Shown here one piece after another: positions 57,148 through 64,000 of a stretch of 64,000 nt of DNA. The notes beneath the pieces were generated by a model. It did no database searches. It was not told the DNA's origin and saw only the letters and a list, made by a program, of their open reading frames with translations. Position 1 is the first letter of the stretch, and each line of letters starts with the position of its first letter. The position numbers and the translations under genes were made by a program. The stretch is from Amoebidium appalachense (lineage: Eukaryota; Ichthyosporea), in contig CAVNZM010000002.1 in the NCBI GenBank assembly GCA_963693365.1, positions 15,314,001 to 15,378,000 of the forward strand, written 5' to 3'.

Positions 57148-58190
57148 ATTGACTGGGATGAGGCGTGGGGCGGGGGGGCTTTAAAGCGGGTGGGGTTGGG
57201 ATGTCCGTGGGTTGGGAAGGCTCCTACACCCACGCAACTGCTCCCTCACCATCTCCGGGTGATGTGTGAACGTAACGGCGTGTCCCAGGGCATTTTTCCT
57301 ATTAAATGGCAGTGATGCCCTAATTTGCTGTTTGTGCATCACGGGGAAAACGGGTTGCTGGCGGTCCAAAGCTACCGTCAATTTTCATTCCGAAAAAAAA
57401 AAAAAAAAAAAAGTGGAGCAAGCCACACCGTTCAAGTTTTGGGTTGGATGTTGTCACGTGAATTGTACGCCCTCAAGTAAAGCAGTGACGAAGTGTTTCT
57501 CTTGATGAGATGTTGCGCAAAGATGCATATGGCATGACAAAGGGTGCGGTCTGGAGTATCCGGCTTAGCATGTAAGCTTCAGTGCTTGTACCACCTACAA
57601 ATATATGTACCACACTACGATATGTGGCCTTTTCTGCTACGTTTCCCTACAAACGTTGACACCCACCGTGATCACTGCCTCTAAAGTTCAAGTGTGGCAC
57701 AATCACCTCGATAATGTGAACGACATTCACTACATTTGAAATGAAACAGAGGTCTACATTACAGTATGTATTTCAGTAAAACTTTCTGTGCTGCTGCTTT
57801 TTGCTATAAAAACATAATAAATTTGTTAGAAAAACGTCTATAGTTCAAGCATGTTGCGCTAGATGTTTCACGTGCTTTTGTCCTTGTGGCCTTGGGGCAA
57901 GCCAAAGTTCGCAGGTTGTGATTCTTTCGAGCATACACTCAGTTGCATAATTTTTGAAGCCGTTGATAGGTCAGTGTATCACACTATATCCACACCACCA
58001 CATATGCGTCACAAATGGGGTCCCTGCCTGCCTACCTATGTATATGGCTTCCCATTTATATACGATGGATGTGCCCACCCACCACAACTTCCACATATAC
58101 AGGGTATAGCACAGAATCACGTGTATTTTTAAGTTCCATGGGCATCCATCCTCTCACCATGCCTCTCAACCACTCGCCCCCAGGCACACC
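57148..58190. promoter_or_regulatory. Shared region between divergent membrane-protein genes
   Basis: About 1.04 kb separates the two start codons and should contain both promoters. It is mostly free of microsatellites apart from A19 near 57394. No clear TATA pair was found. Confidence 0.5.
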
Positions 58191-59217
58191 ATGGAACCCG
58201 ATTCTCCGGACTGGTACAGTCGAGGCATGCGTATAATCGCAATTATCACATACGTACACGGGTGCATCTTTTTCCTACTCTTCGTCATAACCAGCGTGTA
58301 TTTTACACGCAGCGCAGGCAAAGACGACGAGAGATTGAAATCCACAACGGGGCCAGGAAAAAACCAACTTGCGGCTGTTCGTTGCATTTTGGGTTTGCAC
58401 CACTCGCCTATGCGTTGATGCATCTCAGCTATGGCAGCCTCGATGACCTTTATCTTTTTGGCCCAAATGTAGACCTGAAGGTACGGACCCCTCGGTTTTG
58501 TCCTGTTGCTATCATTGTTAATCTACTTTTAGAGGGACACGTGATTAGCTGGTCGCAGGGCAGAGATCTGGATACAGAAACGTACACAGAGCAATTGCAC
58601 ACAGACAGCGGCCAGCACACACACACTCTCTTTGAGCGAAAGCCAGAAATACATCACACTCACACATATAGAAACAGGGACACCAACTCACTCACAATCT
58701 GTCAGAGAGAGAGATAGGGACAAAAATACACAACACTCACACAAACAGGCATAGATACACTGGTGTTTGTGCATAGAACACAAACAAATAATGCACTAGG
58801 GCATGCCCGCATGTGCATACGTTCTTGCAAGTCCAGCCACCTGAAACACTGACACACATACAGTTATGGTCCTATGATCGGACAGGCATATATCATTTGT
58901 GCTTGAGCACACCGGCATTTGGTACGGTTGCAAGGCCATCCACTCGTACGCACACACACACACTCACGCACGTACATACGCACGAGTGTGTACACACACA
59001 AGCATGCATATGGCCTTACACCACAACACAAGGAAGGGGGGAAGGGATTCGTTTTCGACGATGCTGAGCTGGTACAGCTACTTACTCTTACTGCATCTGC
59101 ACATGCACACACACTCTCTCTCCCAGACGTGCACACACACAATTACACGCACACGTGCGCGCACGCACGCGCGCACACACACACATGCACGTCCGCCTGC
59201 ACATGCAAGTGCATACA

Positions 59218-59292
<75 letters not shown>

Positions 59293-60143
59293 CGTGGGGC
59301 CGCATCGGTCAGTTCTGCGACGTTTTCTTTGGATGCCTACGGCATATTCCGTTTACAGCCCTTTGGCTTTCACGGTATTTTGATCTCGTTGGCTTTCCTA
59401 CTCTGCCGTTCTGCAGTTTCATGGGCTCGAATGAATTCGGGTTGCCTAAAAGGGAGAGCAAGCCTATTCTCCTCACCTTCCTTACTCTTTACACCCCTTA
59501 TTTGGTCATGGGTGGTTGTGAAATTTCGTTGTTCAAGACGCATTTCGAAAGAACCGGCGGGACACGGATACAATGACGAAGACAAGGGGTTGATGGTTAT
59601 GTGGAATGTGCAGTTGGGGTCGGAATGCATGTTGTGCATTTTGGGATTGGTGTTGGTTGTCATGCTTCGTAATCGATTCCCTCAGATCGTACGACAGAAA
59701 AACAGGCTTATGTGGTTTACATCCGGCACCTTCTATCTGCTTTTTGTGGGTATTGCCTTTCTCAATTTGTCAAACGAAGGGCGGTTATTGGACGATTCGA
59801 CAAATGAGACAAAGGACGAGCTCGGCCGTGCACGTGTTCCCATGCACTCCGTCACCATATACCACGCGGTGCTCTTCATCCAATCGTATTGCGCGCTTTA
59901 CTGTTTTCTAGCCCTTTCTTTCCGGGTATTATACAAACACGATACCAAGAGAACCCCACGCCTCCTTTTGTGGCAAACGACGACGGGCAGGAGAGATCTG
60001 GGTGGGTGGACGCAACATCACTAGGACCCGCGACAGTGAAAACGAAAATTAAGGAGATTTGGGTGATTAATCCAACGGTTGGAACGAGTGGGACACCTGA
60101 CATAGTGTCTGATTTGGGTAGCGAGGGGGGTGCCTCGTGTTGA
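58191..60143 (+). pseudogene. Paralogous seven-span-like membrane protein with frameshifts
   Basis: Exon 1 58191-58480 (donor CTGAAG|GTACGG) and exon 2 59292-60143 (acceptor cacacag|GC). Homology to the minus-strand neighbour runs throughout: ITYVHGCIFFLLF, then ALMHLSYGSLDD (partner GLLHFSYGNMDE), LRHIPFTALWLSRY (partner LRHVPVTAFWITRY), LYTPYLVMG and VLFIQSYCALY (partner LIVQSYCALY). The similarity changes frame three times: near 58391-58397 (a TTTTGGGTTTG homopolymer context), near 59560-59573, and near 59985 where it returns to the exon 2 starting frame. There are no splice consensus sites at these points. Either this copy is decaying, or the assembly has small indel errors in a functional gene. 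Intron 1 (811 bp) contains CA and CG-rich repeats. Confidence 0.7.
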
Positions 60144-60771
60144 GTCAACGAATGTTGTGAGGAAAAAGGTTTGATGTGATAACAAGATGAAATGCATTCA
60201 CATGCTTATGATAGTTCTGCTTTTATGGTGTAGTGAGGAACTGTAGACCGTTTGAATAAGGGAGATTTTTAGATACCCGCGGGCACATGAATGCACTTAT
60301 TTTATACACACACAAACACATGCACACACAGACACACACACATACACACACTACACACAGTACACATACACCAGACAAACTACGGTCTCTTCACACAAGG
60401 CCAACATGCACAAGCGCACGTGATCACACTATGTGCACACTCCCTTTTATTTTTCTTTTGCTCATTCCATTGCCAACTATGTATGCCTACGATTAGACAC
60501 GTGGATTTTCTATTTAAGAATGATCTTGGCGACTCCAAAATTTCTGAATGGGAGCTCGTCATTAATTGGTAGGTTTATAAGTTACCTCCTCTGGCTATTA
60601 GTGGCTGCATCTGGTGATTGTCATCACTGATCGAGTTATCCTTGATTTGTACGTACAGTCTGCAGCTTGAATACATTAACTGTTGCATGCGAAGTATGAT
60701 GACATGGAATTTCGCAGTTGCGATGTCAGCAACATGTATGTCCGGTACAGACGCTACAATCGTTCAAAACA

Positions 60772-60811
<40 letters not shown>

Positions 60812-61403
60812 TCCCCCCCTCCCCCCCAACCCACCCCCACCCCTGGACCCCACCCGGCCCCGTGAATGACATGCCACGCACAACACACGTGGGCCTACAC
60901 GTGCATACATACATACACATGCACACGCGCACACACACACACACACACACGTGCACATAGACACACACACGTACAGCACATCCCCCCCCCCCCCCCCTGC
61001 AAGTGGCTGGCCGCTTCCAAATCCTATAGTCACCTACTCAATGACGTCAACCTTCCCTAAACAATTTGGTAGTAGGAGGGCCTAAAATACATCTTCTAGT
61101 CTTCAATGTAGACTACACAACTGTGTCATATATGTACTCCCGAGTTTTCTGGTGGTACAAAGTGTGGAGCTCGAGTTTGGGAAGCTAACCTTTGCAGTTG
61201 AGTGCACACATTAAAGTTTTGTGTATTATGAGTTTTTAGAAGAGTTCTCTTAGAAGAGTAGGGGCCTCTATTCTGAGGCACATCCTAGCTCCCACGGTGA
61301 CCATATAAAGATTGCCTTTTTCGAGAGCAGATCTGGTTGCACACGTGGTGGTACGTGCACACGCACACGCACACACGGAGAACTATCAGCTATAAGCAGG
61401 AGA
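60144..61403. other. Intergenic, no gene recognised
   Basis: Poly-C at 60773-60808, CA-rich DNA at 60305-60370 and 60900-60980, poly-C at 60983-60997. Contains the presumed promoter of the ELP3 gene. No recognisable coding sequence. Confidence 0.65.
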
Positions 61404-63093
<1,690 letters not shown>

Positions 63094-63133
63094 GTAAGAC
63101 CCCCCCCCCCTCTCCTTCATGGTGAATAAAAAA

Positions 63134-63226
63134 AAAAGGACTTTATTGAGATGCTTTTTAAAAGAGAAGCAATCGAGATATCACAGATATCTTAGAGAAG
63201 AAAATACAAAAAAAGCCTTACTCTCG
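63134..63226 (-). mobile_element. Second copy of retroelement-like 3' end
   Basis: It shares 'gactttattgagatgc', 'caatcgagatatcacagata' and 'gaagaaaatacaaa' with 18382-18460. The stem is partly decayed. Unlike the first copy it is bordered by an A run rather than a T run on the tail side, so the poly-A interpretation is weaker here. Confidence 0.45.
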
Positions 63227-63345
63227 GATACCGAGTTGAAGTCCTTGTAAGAGCCCCCCTTTCCTTAGTCTGTTGGTATCTTGCAAGATTCCGCCCTCCC
63301 CACCCTCTCCCCTCCTTCTTCCCCCCCCCCCCCCCCCCCCCCCCC

Positions 63346-63403
63346 CAAACACACACACACACACATACACACACGCGCGCGCGCAGATACTCACACAAAG
63401 ACA

Positions 63404-63452
<49 letters not shown>

Positions 63453-63550
63453 CAAATGCCAAAATGCACACACATACACCACACACAGCACATACCTCTC
63501 CATCGTGCCCCCCCCCCCCCCCTCCCCCTCCCCCCCCCCCCCCCCCCCCC
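63346..63550. repeat. Poly-C and (CA)n islands in ELP3 intron 2
   Basis: Poly-C (63321-63346), CA with a CG island, (CA)n 63407-63448, then poly-C (63507-63550). Confidence 0.9.
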
Positions 63551-63622
63551 AATCTGTAAGCACGTACGCATTTTTCGCTGCACTGCATTAGTTTGCACAC
63601 ACATATTCACCGTTTTGCTCAC

Positions 63623-63885
63623 CTTGCTTGCATAAGCAACCCTGCTCGTCTTTGATCAAGACGGGTTGACCCTCCCAAGTTCAGTTGATGCTGCTGTCTG
63701 AGTTGGAGAGTCGTATATACGCGGGCTAAGGGGTCGAAACTCAGACACAATTGATGACTTGGGCCCTCCCTGAGGATGGGCTCTGCTTATGACGCATACT
63801 GCGCGCATGGCTATGTTGCATACTTGAATGTTTGCCTTTGCATGTGTCCTTCGTGTATGCGTACTTCGTACCGTGTTCCGCATTC

Positions 63886-63888
<3 letters not shown>
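63623..63888 (+). mobile_element. Interspersed repeat family S, copy 4 (diverged, truncated)
   Basis: It starts at 'ccttgcttgcataagcaacc', retains 'ctgatcaagacggg'-type, 'gaggatgggctctgcttat' and 'tacttcgta' blocks, and ends 'ccgcattcaa' followed by a long C run (63889-63932). More diverged than copies 1-3. It is in ELP3 intron 2, sense orientation. The window ends in a G run (63970-64000). Confidence 0.65.
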
Positions 63889-63918
<30 letters not shown>

Positions 63919-64000
63919 ACCCCCCCCCCCCCGGCCCTTTCCTCCTTTGTTCTTTAATGCACAGGGAGGGCGGGGGGGGGGGGGGGGGGGGGGGGGGGGG

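Overview
This is a nuclear eukaryotic sequence. Nearly every recognisable gene is split by GT-AG introns, several proteins carry signal peptides, and TATA boxes can be seen upstream of the secreted-protein genes. Gene content (an FBXO7/PI31-type F-box protein, a RING-TRAF-MATH protein, the start of Elongator subunit ELP3, paired 7TM-like proteins, secreted Cys-rich proteins, a secreted GH8 glycosidase) suggests a free-living or host-associated protist, possibly a unicellular holozoan. The lineage is an inference. TAG, TAA and TGA are all used as stops, so the code is standard. Most lengthy ORFs in the window are artefacts of microsatellites ((CA)n, (GA)n, poly-C/poly-G), which fill introns and intergenic DNA.

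Layout. 0-12.4 kb: three copies of a secreted Trp/Cys-rich protein gene. One is inverted and has a TGG-to-TAG nonsense codon; two are direct and identical, including promoter, 3' flank and homopolymer lengths. A second, unrelated Cys-rich secreted protein fragment lies at 5.4-5.9 kb. 13.0-16.4 kb (minus): a complete four-exon secreted GH8 enzyme whose signal peptide sits alone in exon 1. 16.5-19.6 kb: transposon debris (a fold-back element, a hAT-like non-autonomous element, a retroelement 3' end). 19.9-21.1 kb: an intronless DUF262 protein. 25.7-28.2 kb: two-exon TRAF-like gene. 30.3-44.0 kb: a 12-exon FBXO7 orthologue whose reading phases close to about 527 aa, with an apparent UBA domain between the ubiquitin-like and PI31 domains. 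45.6-46.4 kb: a single-exon MerT-MerP-like fusion. 48.2-49.4 kb (minus): a small secreted SdrD/Cna-B-like protein, again with a signal-peptide-only first exon. 55.4-60.1 kb: two divergently transcribed related multi-membrane-span genes, the plus-strand one carrying three apparent frameshifts. 61.4 kb to the right edge: ELP3, 5' end only.

The genes do not form one pathway. FBXO7 and the TRAF-like protein point to ubiquitin signalling, ELP3 to tRNA modification, and GH8, Cys-rich and Cna-B proteins to the extracellular face. The most notable items are the bacterial-type families carried as eukaryotic genes (MerT-MerP, GH8, SdrD-B, DUF262), the FBXO7 domain architecture, and the repeat biology: oriented C(n)A(n) tracts and a 5'-truncated interspersed element ending in poly-C. 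Gene models were built by eye from reading phase, splice consensus and family knowledge; no search was run.
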